The notes below the pieces were generated by a model. That model saw only the letters and a program-made list of their open reading frames with translations. It made no database searches and was not told the DNA's origin. A DNA stretch of 6,871 nucleotides from Bacteroidota bacterium (GTDB lineage: Bacteria > Bacteroidota > Bacteroidia > NS11-12g > UBA9320), in NCBI GenBank assembly GCA_003485825.1, contig DNHN01000365.1, positions 1 to 6,871 of the forward strand. Direction: 5' to 3'. Position numbers and translations under genes: made by a program. Below are positions 6,538-6,871 of this stretch, piece after piece (the first letter of the stretch is position 1; every line of letters begins with the position of its first letter).

Positions 6538-6871
6538 TGACAAAAGTAGATTTAGCATATAGAGCATTAAAGAAGCTTTACCCAAAGCTAACGCAAGACG
6601 CTAAGACATCTCTTAGGGAAATGGTAGCTGCTGTTGGTAATGCTAGAGATAAAGTTGTTGCAGATTTCGCTTGGCAAGCGTGGAGTAATGACTTAATGGA
6701 AGATATGGTTTGGGAAGGCTGTATATCTACTTATGAGCAATTATCCCCTACAAAAGACACTAGAACTAACAGATGGTATTTACAGCTACCATTTAAGCCG
6801 TTAGTACTTCCTAAGAATATGGGTATTTATCAGATAACACCTTGTAATAACACATTTGAATACTACCAAGT
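6537..6871 (+). CDS. Probable second connector/neck structural protein, 3'-truncated
   Basis: Starting from an ATG that shares one base with the previous TAA (TAATGA), an open frame of 111 codons runs off the window. It begins MTKVDLAYRALKKLYPKL. The N-terminal part is helical (about 1-65, including SLREMVAAVGNARDKVVADF). A beta-like part follows, with RTNRWYLQLPFKPLVLPKN at 85-103, then MGIYQITPC and FEYYQ. The pattern R-N-x-x-Y-x-x-LP, then LP-(K/N)-x-x-GIY-x-(I/V), recalls structural proteins that often follow the neck protein above in Bacteroidota and marine phages. I cannot assign its exact position in the virion. The one-base overlap suggests translational coupling, and no internal TAG, TAA or TGA is present in the visible part. 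There is no signal peptide. Confidence 0.83.
   Translation, partial: MTKVDLAYRALKKLYPKLTQDAKTSLREMVAAVGNARDKVVADFAWQAWSNDLMEDMVWEGCISTYEQLSPTKDTRTNRWYLQLPFKPLVLPKNMGIYQITPCNNTFEYYQ

Noticed and set aside
1..6871. CRISPR array, tRNA, insertion sequence, integrase or defence system.
   Set aside because: No such repeats, folded RNA gene or enzyme motifs were seen; the + strand is almost fully occupied by virion-type genes, and minus-strand readings gave no long convincing frame.

Overview
The window is a stretch of the structural (late) gene module of a tailed double-stranded DNA bacteriophage or prophage. All genes lie on the + strand and are tightly packed. The host is most likely a member of Bacteroidota, probably the flavobacterial branch. 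The evidence is AT-rich DNA, start codons preceded by A/T-rich sequence with no Shine-Dalgarno motif, two intergenic matches to the Bacteroidota -7 promoter element TAnnTTTG, and a signal peptide ending in the YSQ-A form common in that phylum. Gene families are assigned from the look of the translated sequence and recollection of family patterns; no database search was possible.

Layout: (1) 3-1142, the 3' part of a cysteine-free, highly charged, probable capsid scaffolding protein whose true start lies before the window; (2) 1166-2578, an HK97-fold major capsid protein candidate; (3) 2601-2658, a strong intrinsic terminator followed by a Bacteroidota-type promoter; (4) 2689-3810, an unrecognised 373-residue protein; (5) 3839-3880, a second terminator followed by a promoter; (6) 3901-5115, a beta-rich fibre- or appendage-like protein with a six-cysteine helical segment; (7) 5119-5898, a fibre-like protein with an N-terminal signal peptide and an 11-residue tandem repeat; (8) 5902-6537, a probable head-tail connector protein with a TTG start; (9) 6537 to the window end, the 5' part of a second connector-type protein that overlaps the previous gene by one base.

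The order scaffold, capsid, accessory virion proteins, fibre-like proteins, neck proteins fits virion assembly. The two terminator/promoter junctions cut the module into at least three transcription units: one ending at the capsid gene, one holding only the unknown gene, and one running from 3901 past the window end. This could allow different dosage of capsid protein, unknown protein and appendage/neck proteins. I see no tRNA, CRISPR array, insertion sequence, integrase, attachment site or defence system, and no gene-free stretch above about 110 bases. The points most worth following are the signal peptide inside a virion gene cluster, the repeat that differs only at silent sites, the cysteine cluster, and the repeated terminator/promoter punctuation.
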